A stretch of 64,000 nucleotides of DNA from Nitratireductor alexandrii (GCF_004000215.1 NZ_RBVY01000001.1:682001-746000), one strand, 5' to 3'; positions 29,600 to 38,797 are shown, counted from the stretch's first letter. Program-made: numbers and translations. Notes: generated by a model from the sequence alone, not told the origin.

Positions 29600-30520
29600 T
29601 CAGCCGATTTCTGCGCGCCAGGGCGGATTGGCGCCCGCGCGCGATACGGTGACGGCGGCCGCGCGTGCGGCAAGGCCAAGCGCGCCCATAAGCGCTTCAT
29701 GGCCGAGCCCGCACAGCGCGGCTTTCGACAGCAGCCCGTTTTGCGACAAAAACGCCAGCAGCCCGGCATTGAACGTGTCGCCGGCGCCGAGCGTGTCGGC
29801 AACGGAAACCGGTCGCGCCGGGACCGTGACCGTGCGGTCGCGGACATGGCCGCTCGCGCCGGCTGCGCCGCGCGTCACCACCACCAGGCTGGGGCCGAGA
29901 TCGAGCAGGCCGCGGGCGGCGTCGTCACTGTCGCTGCCGGTGAGCCATGCAAGATCCTCGTCGGACAGTTTGACGATGTCGCTCATCGCCATCATGCGCC
30001 GCAGGCGCGCCCGGTGGCGCTGCGGATCGGCGATGAAATCGGGACGGATATTGGGGTCGAGCACGATCACCCGGCGCGTCCGTTCGCGCGCCATCAGCGC
30101 CTCGTAGGTCGATCCGCACGGCTCCGAGACCAGGCTGATCGCGCCGAAATGCAAGGCCTCGACCGCGTCATCGAGGACCGGCAGATCCTGTAGCTCCAGC
30201 ATCCGGCCGGCCGTGTTTTCGTCATAGAACAGATATTGCGCCTGACCGTCGCCGAGCGTGACGAAGGCGAGCGTGGTCGGCCGGCCCGAGCGGCGCACGT
30301 GGCGCGTGTCGACCCGGCTCGCCCGCAGCGCGCCGTCGAGCAGGGCGCCGAACGGATCGGTGGAAAGGCCGGCGAAAAAACCGGTTGCAACGCCGAGCCG
30401 GCCAAGCGCGACGGCGGTGTTGAACACCGCTCCGCCGGCCTGCGGCACATAGGCGACGGCGCCGTCATCGACGGGTCGGGGCAGCATGTCGATCAGCGCT
30501 TCGCCGCAGCACAGGATCAT
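29600..30520 (-). CDS. Carbohydrate kinase, PfkB family (fructokinase-like)
   Basis: 306 residues. The N-terminus CCGEALIDMLP and GGAVFNTAVALGRLG match fructokinase-type ribokinases, DPNIRPDF is the mid-domain motif, and DTLGAGDTFNAGLL contains the catalytic Asp and anion hole. It should phosphorylate a free sugar, most likely fructose, with ATP. No sugar transporter adjoins it. Context (a phosphomannomutase and GDP-mannose enzyme further on) would be compatible with feeding fructose-6-phosphate to mannose metabolism. Confidence 0.85.
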   Translation of the reverse strand: MILCCGEALIDMLPRPVDDGAVAYVPQAGGAVFNTAVALGRLGVATGFFAGLSTDPFGALLDGALRASRVDTRHVRRSGRPTTLAFVTLGDGQAQYLFYDENTAGRMLELQDLPVLDDAVEALHFGAISLVSEPCGSTYEALMARERTRRVIVLDPNIRPDFIADPQRHRARLRRMMAMSDIVKLSDEDLAWLTGSDSDDAARGLLDLGPSLVVVTRGAAGASGHVRDRTVTVPARPVSVADTLGAGDTFNAGLLAFLSQNGLLSKAALCGLGHEALMGALGLAARAAAVTVSRAGANPPWRAEIG

Positions 30521-30687
30521 CGAGGTCTCGCAGTTTCGCCGGCTCGCCGGCGCTCGACCTTATGCCGGCAATCGGCCTTTCGACAATCCTTGCCGCGCCG
30601 GCAAGCGCACAAGGCCGGGCGCTGGAGATGGCCGGGCGATGTTTCTCGCGCCGGGCGGGAACTGGCGACCGGGGCCGTGGCCAGGAC

Positions 30688-32409
30688 CTACTGGACGAGG
30701 ACGGAACGGGCGCAGCGCACGCCGCTGACCTTGACGTCGGCCTCGCCGAGACGCACGCCGAGCACGCCGAGAAGGTCGGCCAGAAGATTGTCGATCGCCG
30801 GCGTCACCGCGCCCAGAATGCCGGCCAGCGTGTTGGTGACGGCACCCAGGCCGAGACCGAGGCCGAGCACGCGCACCTCCAGGTCGAGCTCTCCAAGCAG
30901 CGACGCCGTCAGCGAGCTGGTGATGTCGCGTGTCGAGGCGGTCTTCACCGTCGCGTTGCGGATGTCGGTCGCGTTGAAGCGCAGATCGGTCGACCGGCCG
31001 TTGCCGATATTGACCCGAGCCTGGCCGCGCACCTTGATCAGCGGCACGGAGACGATGTCGGCGTCCTGGAAGGAGAGCGTTCGCGTGAAGTCGGCGAAAC
31101 CGGCGCTCGACGTCTCGGCAATGCGCAGTTCGGCGATGCCCGGCCGCGTCGCGACCGTGACCTGGGCGCTGGAGGCGGTGCCGTCCGGGCAGGCGATGCG
31201 TTTCAGCCGGCCTTCCGCGTAGGCGACCTCCAGGAACAGCGGCAGCTTGATCGCGACGCCGCGCAAAATGCCGGTTCCGCCGATCTGGACGTCGATGCGC
31301 GCCCGCGTCTGGGCCGTGCGCACCACCGTGCCGTGTTCGCCGAGCGCGAACCAGCCGCTTTGCTGCATCGGTTCGCCGATCGCCACGGCGGCCGTGACCC
31401 GCGCCAGGCCGGGGATGGCCGCGCCGAGGTCGAGCGCGACCTGGTTCTGGCCGTTGGCGGCGACCGCGCTGCCGGTGATCAGCTCCATCACGCCCAAAGT
31501 CGCGTCGAAGGCGCCGCGTCCGCTCCCGAGCGCCAGCGAGGCGGCTTCGCCGAGATTGATCATGTGCGACAGCGGCACCTCGATCGTGGCGGCGTTCGGG
31601 CTTGTGGCAATGGTGTGCAAGGCCGTCCTGAGCGCCGGGTTCGCACCGTCGGTGGCCGCCACCGCCTTGGCGATGTCGCCGATCGTGGCCTCGGTGGCCA
31701 GCAATTGCGAATAAGTGCCGGCATCGAGGTCGATTTCGGAGGCCAGCGCGTCGAGGAACCCGAACAGCGACACGTCGGCGTCGAGCAGGGCGTCGTAGTC
31801 CATCGCCGACAGCGACAGATTGGTGCCGAGCAACCCGCCGAGAAGATCGTTCACCAGCCCGCCATTCAGGCTTGCGAGCCGCGAGCCGATCGAAAAGGCG
31901 GCTTTCGGCGTCGCGCTGGCGGTCGAGGTGACGGCGATCGTCGGGCTGCCCATCAGGGTTTCGGCGAAGAAGCGCTTGCCGGTGCGGGTCAGGGTGACCC
32001 GCACCGCGTTCGGGTTGGCGTGATCGCGCTCGAAGCGGACCGACACCGGCAGATCGGGGTCGGGCTTGTAAAGGCCCGTTTCGACGGTGAGCAGGTTTTC
32101 GCCCGCCGCGGGAATGTCGGGGTGCTCGCCGTCGCGGATCACCGTGATCGAGCCCAGACGATTGTCGCGAAGCGCCGCGATCACCGCGTCCTCGGCCGCA
32201 TCGAGGCGCCTGGCCCCGGCGATCGCGGCGATGTCGGCCAAAGTCTGCACCTCGCGCTTTTCGTTGTAGAGCGCGCCGGCGTCGATGGCGAAGGCGGCCA
32301 TGGCCAGCGCCAGCGGCGCCAGAAAGGCGCTCATGGTGGCGAGATTGCCCTTGCGGTCGGTCAGAAAACCGGCGGCGCGGCGCAGACGCTTCGGGCGCGA
32401 CGACGCCAT
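30688..32409 (-). CDS. tadG: TadG-like pilus-assembly/surface protein
   Basis: 573 residues. A Tad-type N-terminal segment (KGNLATMSAFLAPLALAMAAFAIDAGALY, then EVQTLADIAAIAGA) forms one membrane anchor with the conserved Asp-Ala-Gly and the Flp-like EVQ pattern seen in putative Flp pilus-assembly TadE/G-like proteins. The large exported part is Ala/Leu/Thr-rich and probably beta- and helix-mixed. It lacks an evident von Willebrand A domain with MIDAS motif, which some TadG proteins carry. tadE is one base upstream; no other tad gene (tadA, rcpA, flp) is in the window, so assembly genes must lie elsewhere if this is a pilus. Confidence 0.78.
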   Translation of the reverse strand: MASSRPKRLRRAAGFLTDRKGNLATMSAFLAPLALAMAAFAIDAGALYNEKREVQTLADIAAIAGARRLDAAEDAVIAALRDNRLGSITVIRDGEHPDIPAAGENLLTVETGLYKPDPDLPVSVRFERDHANPNAVRVTLTRTGKRFFAETLMGSPTIAVTSTASATPKAAFSIGSRLASLNGGLVNDLLGGLLGTNLSLSAMDYDALLDADVSLFGFLDALASEIDLDAGTYSQLLATEATIGDIAKAVAATDGANPALRTALHTIATSPNAATIEVPLSHMINLGEAASLALGSGRGAFDATLGVMELITGSAVAANGQNQVALDLGAAIPGLARVTAAVAIGEPMQQSGWFALGEHGTVVRTAQTRARIDVQIGGTGILRGVAIKLPLFLEVAYAEGRLKRIACPDGTASSAQVTVATRPGIAELRIAETSSAGFADFTRTLSFQDADIVSVPLIKVRGQARVNIGNGRSTDLRFNATDIRNATVKTASTRDITSSLTASLLGELDLEVRVLGLGLGLGAVTNTLAGILGAVTPAIDNLLADLLGVLGVRLGEADVKVSGVRCARSVLVQ

Positions 32410-32410
32410 C

Positions 32411-32854
32411 TCATAACCCTCCGACGCGAATGGTCGAAACCCGCCGGATCTCGGCCGGCGGCATCGGCAGCCCCTTCATCAGGTTCCAGATCGGCAGCGC
32501 GCGCGCGTCGTAAAGCACCGAGACCGTGAACTGGTTCGGATTGGCGGGGTTTTCCACGACCGAGAAGACCAGGCTGTCACGATCGATGAACGGATAGGAA
32601 CTGGCGTTCGCGTCGACGAAACTGGTCGCCAAAGCGCGCCGTTCGGTAAGATCGAGCCCGGCGATCGCCGTGCGGGTGGCGTCGGCGGCGATCTGCTGCA
32701 GGGAGTGGGCGGCGGCGAGATGGATGCCGAACGCCACCATGCCCAGGAACATGGCCAGGAACAGCGGCGCCAGGATGGTGAACTCCACGGCCGTGGCCCC
32801 GGACCGGCAGGCGGCGAGGCGGCGAAATGCGAGAGGGGCGCACAGGGTACACAT
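32411..32854 (-). CDS. tadE: TadE family pseudopilin-like protein
   Basis: 147 residues. RSGATAVEFTILAPLFLAMFLGMVAFGIHL gives the typical TadE pre-pilin pattern: a short basic leader, G-A-T-A-V-E-F with the essential glutamate five residues in, and one hydrophobic helix. Leader cleavage by a TadV-type peptidase is expected just before this helix. It is the upstream partner of tadG in a two-gene operon on the minus strand. Confidence 0.82.
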   Translation of the reverse strand: MCTLCAPLAFRRLAACRSGATAVEFTILAPLFLAMFLGMVAFGIHLAAAHSLQQIAADATRTAIAGLDLTERRALATSFVDANASSYPFIDRDSLVFSVVENPANPNQFTVSVLYDARALPIWNLMKGLPMPPAEIRRVSTIRVGGL

Positions 32855-33118
32855 AGCGCCACTAGAGCATGCAGCCCATCACGCAATGCTAATGGCTGAT
32901 ACAACCTGGGCTGGCTCGCAGGTGTATGGCTGTCCCACCGGCGCCGGCGCCGGCGGCCGGTTCGGGCGCTGGTGCGCCGGGCTCGAAGCCGGGCAAGGCC
33001 TGCGCGCCAAACGCGGCGACCGCGCAACCCGCCTCCGCCTAAAGGAGCCTCGAAACGCGCAACGTGTCTCTGCCCCGCCGAACTCGGGCTTTCGACCGCG
33101 CGACCCGACGAAACCGCT

Positions 33119-33562
33119 TCAGCCGCGCGCCAGGGCCTCGTGTCCGTCGGCCAAGTCTTCCAGAAGCGCGCGCAGGGCAGCCGCCTTGGACGCGCCGAAG
33201 GTCTCCTCGATCCGCCGGCCGTGCGCGTCGGCGATCGGGCGCAGCCGCGCTTGAATGGCCAGGCCCCGGTCGGTGATATGAACCAGCACGCGGCGCTGAT
33301 CGTCGGGGTCGGCGACGCGGTGGATAAGCCCGCTCGCCACCATCCGGTCGGCAAGCTTGGTCAGAGCGGGATGGTTCATCAGCACCTGTTCGGCGAGCGC
33401 TCCCATCGAGCGGCCGGCGCGGTCGGCGAGGATTTCCAGCACGCGCCATTGCTCCACCGAGATTTTTTCGGCCTGAAGCCGCGCTTCGAGCTCGGCATGC
33501 AGGCGCCGATGCGCCCGCGCGAGCTGGTAGGTCAAATACATCTCGATGGAAGGCGTCGGCAC
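33119..33562 (-). CDS. MarR family transcriptional regulator
   Basis: 147 residues with a winged helix: EKISVEQWRVLEILADR, SMGALAEQVLMNHPALTKLADRMVASGLIHRV (recognition helix) and the wing DPDDQRRVLVHIT. MarR proteins bind palindromes as dimers and usually release DNA on binding a phenolic or acyl ligand. It is divergent from the amide-utilisation cluster at 33696, and the shared gap contains overlapping dyads at a likely promoter, so it is the prime candidate regulator. An acyl-CoA or the amide itself could be its ligand, by analogy with MarR repressors of aromatic-acid CoA ligases. Confidence 0.9.
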   Translation of the reverse strand: MPTPSIEMYLTYQLARAHRRLHAELEARLQAEKISVEQWRVLEILADRAGRSMGALAEQVLMNHPALTKLADRMVASGLIHRVADPDDQRRVLVHITDRGLAIQARLRPIADAHGRRIEETFGASKAAALRALLEDLADGHEALARG

Positions 33563-33628
33563 GTCGCTGGTCCCGTCCTCGTCCGGAAAATCGTTGTGCG
33601 CGAAGCGTGCGCTTTCGCGGCGATTGAT

Positions 33629-33675
33629 TTGACCGCTTTATTCCGTTATTTTACTTGGAAAATGAAGCGGGTCAA
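33629..33675 (+). promoter_or_regulatory. Predicted promoter and MarR operator ahead of the amide cluster
   Basis: TTGACC (33629-33634) and TACTTG (33652-33657) are spaced 17 bases as sigma-70-like -35/-10 elements. The -10 lies inside ATTTTACTTGGAAAAT (33648-33663), an imperfect palindrome, and a larger dyad TTGACCGCTT...AAGCGGGTCAA (33629-33638 and 33665-33675, one bulged base) surrounds it. The TTGGAAAAT half recurs upstream of the flotillin gene. Confidence 0.5.
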
Positions 33676-33695
33676 TTGCTGGGAGGCAAGAAGGA

Positions 33696-34826
33696 TTGAC
33701 CGCGGCGAGAATGATCGAGTTGAGGGGAAAATCCTTTCCGCCGCCCGGCCTGGTTTGTCCGGGCGATCTGGATCGCTTGTCGCCGATCGGCGGAACGCGG
33801 ACGCATCGTGTCGCGGTTCTGGTGCCGATGGGCGGCTCGGCTGGGCTGTGGGGCCCGTCGTGCATTTCCTGCGCGCAACTGGCGATTTCGGAGGTCAATG
33901 CCGGCGGCGGCATCGCAGGGGTCGCGCTCGAACCGGTTTTCCTCAATTCCGACGACAGCTCGGTGAGCGATCTCGAATACGAGCTGAGCGGACTGGTGGA
34001 GGACGGCGTGGTCGCCGGCATCGTCGGAATGAGCGTCAGTTCGGTGCGCCAGCGGCTGAACAAGGTGCTCGCCGGGCGCGTGCCGCATATCTACACGCCG
34101 CTTTATGAAGGCCATGAGCACACCCCCAACGTTTACGCCATCGGCGAGACGCCCAGCGACCAGCTCGTGCCGGCGATCGCGCGGCTGTCCGACATGCTGT
34201 CGGCGCGGCGCTGGGCACTGATCGGCAACGACTATGTGTGGCCGCGCGCCTCCAACGCGATCGCCAAGCCCTGCATCGCCGCTCAGGGCGGGACGGTGAC
34301 GTTCGAGGGTTACGTGCCGTTCGGCCTGGAGGAGCCGGCCTGGCTGGTCGAACGCATCATGCGTACCGAACCCGATATCGTGCTGATCTCGCTGGTCGGG
34401 CAGGACGCGGTCGAATTCAATCGCTGTTTTGGCGACATGGGACTCGACCGCAGCGTCTTCCGCTTTTCCACCGCGATCGAGGAAAACGTGCTGATGGCGA
34501 CGGGCGCGGCCAACACCAAGCGCCTGTTCGCCGCGGCGTCGTATTTTTCGGCGCTGGCGACCGAGCAGAACCTGTCTTTCAAGGAGCGCTACCACGCCAT
34601 CCACGACGGGGCCGCGCCCGCTCTCAATTCGCTCGGCCAGTCCATGTACGAAGGCATCAGCTTCTATGCCGGCCTGATGCGCCGGCGCGAGAGCGATGCA
34701 CCCGGCCCGATTTCTTATGCCAGCGCCCGAGGCGGGGTGTTTTACACCAATGACCGCAAGGTCTGTCCGACCTATCTCGCGCGCGCCGACGGATTGCAGT
34801 TCTCGATCCTCGACCGCCTGTCCTGA
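33696..34826 (+). CDS. AmiC/FmdD-like type 1 ligand-binding protein without signal peptide
   Basis: 376 residues from TTG at 33696, chosen because GGGAGG lies nine bases upstream; an ATG at 33711 has no ribosome site. After a polar N-terminus the fold starts with HRVAVLVPMGGSAGLWGPSCISCAQLAISEVNAGGG and continues through FLNSDDSSVSDLEYELSGLV to a Peripla_BP_5/6-type domain like AmiC, UrtA and FmdD. The absence of a signal peptide argues for a cytosolic sensor, as AmiC is in amide-responsive regulation, rather than a transport receptor; the secreted receptor is encoded at 36622. It could bind the amide or hydrolysis product and modulate transcription or transport. Confidence 0.75.
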   Translation: MTAARMIELRGKSFPPPGLVCPGDLDRLSPIGGTRTHRVAVLVPMGGSAGLWGPSCISCAQLAISEVNAGGGIAGVALEPVFLNSDDSSVSDLEYELSGLVEDGVVAGIVGMSVSSVRQRLNKVLAGRVPHIYTPLYEGHEHTPNVYAIGETPSDQLVPAIARLSDMLSARRWALIGNDYVWPRASNAIAKPCIAAQGGTVTFEGYVPFGLEEPAWLVERIMRTEPDIVLISLVGQDAVEFNRCFGDMGLDRSVFRFSTAIEENVLMATGAANTKRLFAAASYFSALATEQNLSFKERYHAIHDGAAPALNSLGQSMYEGISFYAGLMRRRESDAPGPISYASARGGVFYTNDRKVCPTYLARADGLQFSILDRLS

Positions 34827-34914
34827 CCGATCCCGGCCTGTCGCGGTTTGCGCCGCGTCCGCTCCGGGCCGCCGGCGGGACGCTCGCCCAGCCGGACCTG
34901 ATGTCAAAATTTAC

Positions 34915-34957
34915 TTGAATTGGAAAATAAATCGTCTTAGGATATTTTCCAATTCAA
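34915..34957. repeat. Perfect 15-bp inverted repeat upstream of the flotillin gene
   Basis: TTGAATTGGAAAATA (34915-34929) and TATTTTCCAATTCAA (34943-34957) are perfect complements separated by 13 bases, in an AT-rich pocket of an otherwise GC-rich region, 33 bp before the GTG start at 34991. It includes TTGGAAAAT in both orientations, the same half-site found at 33655-33663. Operator pair for the MarR protein or an RNA hairpin are both possible; no U-run follows, so a terminator is less likely. Confidence 0.6.
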
Positions 34958-34990
34958 ATAATAATCGCACGCAAGGCCGGGGAGGGTCGC

Positions 34991-36589
34991 GTGGCTTGGC
35001 TGCTTGGTATCATTCTCATCATCGTCGTGGCGGCGGTTGCGATCCTGTTTCTCAACCGGTTCTACGTGAAGTCGACGCGCGACGCGGCGCTGATCCGCAC
35101 CGGCGCCGGCGGCCGTAAAATCATCATCGACGGAGGCGCCCTGGCGCTGCCCATCCTGCACCGCGTCGACCGCATGAACATGCGTTCGGTGCGCCTGCAG
35201 GTGGAGCGGACCGGCGGCCGGGCCCTGATCTCGGAAGACCGGTTGCGGGTCGATCTGACGATGGAGTTCCACCTGCGGGTCGACCCGACGCCGGACGGCA
35301 TCGCCACCGCCGCCCAGGCGCTCGGCTCGAAGGCCTTTCGCGAGGACGAGATGCAGGCGCTGATGGAAGGCAAGCTCGTCGACGCCGTCCAGGCCGAGGT
35401 CGCGCGCCGCACCATGGACGCGCTGCATGTCGACCGTGGCGGCTTTTCCGAGGCGGTCGCCGCGCGGCTCGCCGCCAATCTGGCCAAGTCAGGGCTCGTG
35501 GTCGATTCGGTGTCGCTGATCCATCTCGACCAGACGCCGTTTTCGGATCTGGACGACAACAACGCCTTCAACGCGGTCGGCATGCGCCGCCTCGCCGAAA
35601 CGATTGCGGAAAACCGCAAGGCGCGCGTCGACGTGGAGGCCGAGGCCGACACGACGGTCAGGCGGCGCCAGCTCGAGCAGACCAAGGAAAGGCTCGCCAT
35701 CGAGCGCGAGCAGCAGGAATTCGAGATCGTCAGCAAGCTCGAGATCGAGCGCCAGCGCATCCGCCACAACAGCGAGCTGGAAACCAGTCGGACCGAAGCC
35801 GAACGGCTCGCCGAGGAGCAGCGCATCGCCAAGGCGCGCGACCTCAAACAGGCCGAGATCGACCGCGACCTGGCCCTGCGCCGGCGCGAGATGGAGGCGC
35901 TGCTGGAGGTCGAAGCGGCAAAGATCGACAACGCGATCCGCATCGCGGCCAAGCGCGGCGAGGAGACCGAGGAACAGGCCAAAGCCGAGGCTGCGCGCGT
36001 TGGGCTGATCGAGGCGCAGGAACAGGTACAGACCTCGCGCGACCTGGCGGCCGCCGACCGCAGCCGCAAGCTGGCCCAGTTGAAGGCGCAGCAGGACAGC
36101 GAGACCGACGATGCCCGCGTGAAATCGAAAGTCTCTTCGATCCTGTCGACGGCAAAGGCCGAGAGCGAGGCCGTGCAATTGCGCGCCGCGGCCGAGCGCG
36201 ACCGGCTGGTGGCCGAGGCCGAGGGACGCTCGGCAGAAATCCAGGCCGACAACCAGCAATCCGACGCCGTGCTGCGGGCCCGCGTTGAGATGCACAAGAT
36301 CGACCGTCTGCCCGAGATCGCCACCCAGATGATGAAGCCGGTCGAAAAGATCGACTCGATCCGTATCAACCAGATCGGCGGTCTGGGCGGCCGCAACGGC
36401 GCCGGCGAGGGCGACGGCACGCCGTTCGGCCAGGCGCTGGACTCCATTTTGGGCATGTCGGTGCAACTGCCCTTCATGAAAAAGCTCGGCGACGAGATCG
36501 GTCTCGATTTCGACGCCCAGCTTGCCGGCCGCACGGCCGACGCCGCCGGACGGGCCGCCGCTGCGACCCGGCCCAAGAAAGACGGCTGA
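34991..36589 (+). CDS. Flotillin/SPFH-domain membrane protein
   Basis: 532 residues from GTG 34991 behind GGGGAGGG. One N-terminal membrane helix (about 3-23), an SPFH domain (about 25-190), then a long charged coiled coil (about 200-430, rich in Glu, Arg, Ala) typical of flotillins, which scaffold membrane microdomains. The usual role is organising membrane complexes. Being between the cytosolic binding protein and the transporter genes, in the same orientation, it may cluster the amide importer with its hydrolase. Flotillins are not standard partners of Liv-type transporters, so this is a notable association. Confidence 0.85.
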   Translation: MAWLLGIILIIVVAAVAILFLNRFYVKSTRDAALIRTGAGGRKIIIDGGALALPILHRVDRMNMRSVRLQVERTGGRALISEDRLRVDLTMEFHLRVDPTPDGIATAAQALGSKAFREDEMQALMEGKLVDAVQAEVARRTMDALHVDRGGFSEAVAARLAANLAKSGLVVDSVSLIHLDQTPFSDLDDNNAFNAVGMRRLAETIAENRKARVDVEAEADTTVRRRQLEQTKERLAIEREQQEFEIVSKLEIERQRIRHNSELETSRTEAERLAEEQRIAKARDLKQAEIDRDLALRRREMEALLEVEAAKIDNAIRIAAKRGEETEEQAKAEAARVGLIEAQEQVQTSRDLAAADRSRKLAQLKAQQDSETDDARVKSKVSSILSTAKAESEAVQLRAAAERDRLVAEAEGRSAEIQADNQQSDAVLRARVEMHKIDRLPEIATQMMKPVEKIDSIRINQIGGLGGRNGAGEGDGTPFGQALDSILGMSVQLPFMKKLGDEIGLDFDAQLAGRTADAAGRAAAATRPKKDG

Positions 36590-36621
36590 ACGCCGCCGCG
36601 ACCACCACAGGGGAGAGAAAG

Positions 36622-37845
36622 ATGACCAGCAGACGCGAATTCCTTGCAGGCAGCGCCGCCCTGGCCGCGAGCGGCCTGTTCGCCGCCGTGCCCGGCGCCC
36701 GCGCCGCCGACCCGATCAAGTTCGGCTCGATCCTCGACATGTCGGGCATTTTCGACGCTTACGGCAAGCCGATGGACATGGCCATGCGGCTGGCGATCGA
36801 CGAAATCAACGCCGCCGGCGGCCTGCTCGACCGTCCGGTCGAGGTCACCGCCTACGACACCCAGTCCGACATGGCGCTCTACACCCAGTTCGGCCAGCAG
36901 CTGGCCCGCCGCGACAAGGTCGACGTCGTGCATGGCGGCATCCTGTCGGCCTCGCGCGAGGCGATCCGCCAGACGCTGCGCAAGAGCGAGGTTCTTTATT
37001 TCTACAACGTGCTCTACGAAGGCGGGGTGTGCGACCGCAACCTGTTCGTCACCGGCGTCACCCCGGCCCAGCAGGTCGAGATCGTGGTGCCGGCCGCGAT
37101 CAAGAAATGGGGGCCGAAGATCTACATCCTGGCCGCCGACTACAATTACGGCCAGATCACCGCGCGCTGGATGCAGAAATATGCCGCGGAGGCCGGCGGC
37201 GAGGTGGTGCGGACCGACTTCTTTCCGCTCGACGTCGCCGATTTCGGCTCCACGATCGCCAAGATCCAGAGTGCGGCGCCCGACATCGTGGTCTCGGCGC
37301 TGGTCGGCGGTGCGCATCTGTCGTTTTACCGACAATGGGCCGCCGCCGGCATGAAGCCGAAGATCCCGATGGCCTCGACCACGCTCGGGGTCGGCAACGA
37401 GCACAAGGTGCTGACCGCCGAGGAGGGCGACGGCATTCTGGTCGCCTATAATTACTCGCCCGAGATCGCCTCGCCGGCCAATGAGCGGTTCCTGAAGGGC
37501 TGGACCGACAAATACGGCGACACCAGCCTGATCCACGAGATCGCGGTCTCCAACTATCAGGGCGTGCATGTGTGGGCCGAGGGCGTGCGCAAGGCCGGCA
37601 CGCTCGACCGCGACGCGGTGATCGCCGCGCTGACGCAGGGTCTGTCGATCGACGGTCCCGGCGGCATGGTCGCCATCGACCCGAAGACCCACCATGCCGT
37701 GCTCGACGTGCATTTGATGGAGTTCGCCGGCCAGAAGCTGAAGGTTCTGGAAAGCTTCGCCCAGCGCCAGCCCGTCGACACCCAGGGCGTGTGCGATCTC
37801 GTCGCCAACCCCGACGACAACACGCAATACGAAATCAAGATCTGA
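36622..37845 (+). CDS. Secreted ABC transporter substrate-binding protein (urea/short-chain amide type)
   Basis: 407 residues. The N-terminus SRREFLAGSAALAASGLF has a twin-arginine-type signal with a likely cut after the Ala-rich AGARA region near residue 29. The mature protein (IKFGSILDMSGIFDAYGKP, EINAAGGLLDRPVEVTAYD, YILAADYNYGQ) is a Peripla_BP_6 member close to FmdD/UrtA-type receptors for urea, formamide and other small amides. It is expected to deliver the amide to the LivH/LivM permeases encoded 86 bp downstream. GGGGAGAG precedes the ATG. Confidence 0.85.
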   Translation: MTSRREFLAGSAALAASGLFAAVPGARAADPIKFGSILDMSGIFDAYGKPMDMAMRLAIDEINAAGGLLDRPVEVTAYDTQSDMALYTQFGQQLARRDKVDVVHGGILSASREAIRQTLRKSEVLYFYNVLYEGGVCDRNLFVTGVTPAQQVEIVVPAAIKKWGPKIYILAADYNYGQITARWMQKYAAEAGGEVVRTDFFPLDVADFGSTIAKIQSAAPDIVVSALVGGAHLSFYRQWAAAGMKPKIPMASTTLGVGNEHKVLTAEEGDGILVAYNYSPEIASPANERFLKGWTDKYGDTSLIHEIAVSNYQGVHVWAEGVRKAGTLDRDAVIAALTQGLSIDGPGGMVAIDPKTHHAVLDVHLMEFAGQKLKVLESFAQRQPVDTQGVCDLVANPDDNTQYEIKI

Positions 37846-37930
37846 CGCGAGCGCGGCCGGCCGATCGGGCCGGTCGCGACCGCTGCGGCCGCCGGCCGGG
37901 CAGGACAACGCGAAAAGGGAGCGGGCCCGC

Positions 37931-38797
37931 ATGGACCTCGCAACGGTCCTCATCGTCGAAATTTTCTATTCGATCGCCGTGCTGGTCGTCATCAGCGCCG
38001 GTCTGGCGGTCGTGTTCGGCATGATGCGCGTGATCAACCTGGCGCATGGGGAGTTCATGATGGCGGGCGGCTACGCCACCATCGTCGCGGTCAATGCCGG
38101 CATCAACATCTATGTCGCCATGCTGATCGTCGCCCCGCTCGTCGTCGGCCTGATCGGCCTGGTGGTCGAGCGCCTCGTCATCCGCCATCTCTACGGTCGC
38201 CTCGTCGACACGATGCTGGCGAGCTGGGGGCTGAGCCTGGTGATGATCGGGCTCGCCACCATGATCTTCGGCAACACCACCACCGGCATCTCGCCGCCGA
38301 TCGCCGGCTTCGCCATCGGCGGCTACCAGGTCAACGGCTACAATTTCTTCATCATCGTCGTCGCTGCGCTGCTGCTCGTTGCCATGTACGCGCTGCTGGC
38401 CGGCACAAGGGCCGGGCTGGTCGCGCGCGGCACCATGCAGCGCGCCGACATGGCCGCCGCGCTCGGCTACAGTCCAGACCGGGTCTACATGGTCACCTTT
38501 TTCTGCGGTTCGGCGCTCTCGGGCCTCGCCGGCGGCCTGCTCGCCCCGCTCGTCGGTCTCGTGCCGACCACCGGCGGCACCTATATCGCCAAGGCCTTCA
38601 TCACCGTGATCTCCGGCGGCGCGTCGATCATCGTCGGGCTTTTGTCGAGCGCGACGCTGTTCGGGCTGGTGTCCCAGCTCTTCACCTTCGCCGCAAGCCC
38701 GGTGGTCGGCGAGGTGGCGCTGCTGGTCGCCGCCGTCGTGCTGCTGCGGCTTCTGCCGCAGGGCATCACCGGCCGTTTCTTCAGGGGGCGCCTGTGA
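37931..38797 (+). CDS. Branched-chain-amino-acid-type ABC permease, LivH-like
   Basis: 288 residues with about eight membrane helices and the LivH consensus (VVFGMMRVINLAHGEFMMAGGY near residue 29, GTRAGLVARGTMQRADMAAALG, the late SGLAGGLLAPL). It is one half of the channel of the amide importer. The stop TGA overlaps the GTG start of the second permease by four bases. Confidence 0.87.
   Translation: MDLATVLIVEIFYSIAVLVVISAGLAVVFGMMRVINLAHGEFMMAGGYATIVAVNAGINIYVAMLIVAPLVVGLIGLVVERLVIRHLYGRLVDTMLASWGLSLVMIGLATMIFGNTTTGISPPIAGFAIGGYQVNGYNFFIIVVAALLLVAMYALLAGTRAGLVARGTMQRADMAAALGYSPDRVYMVTFFCGSALSGLAGGLLAPLVGLVPTTGGTYIAKAFITVISGGASIIVGLLSSATLFGLVSQLFTFAASPVVGEVALLVAAVVLLRLLPQGITGRFFRGRL

Noticed and set aside
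35062-37953. 963-codon minus-strand frame opposite the flotillin and binding protein genes
   Set aside because: Antisense shadow with Arg/Ser-rich repeats; both plus-strand genes have clear families and ribosome sites.
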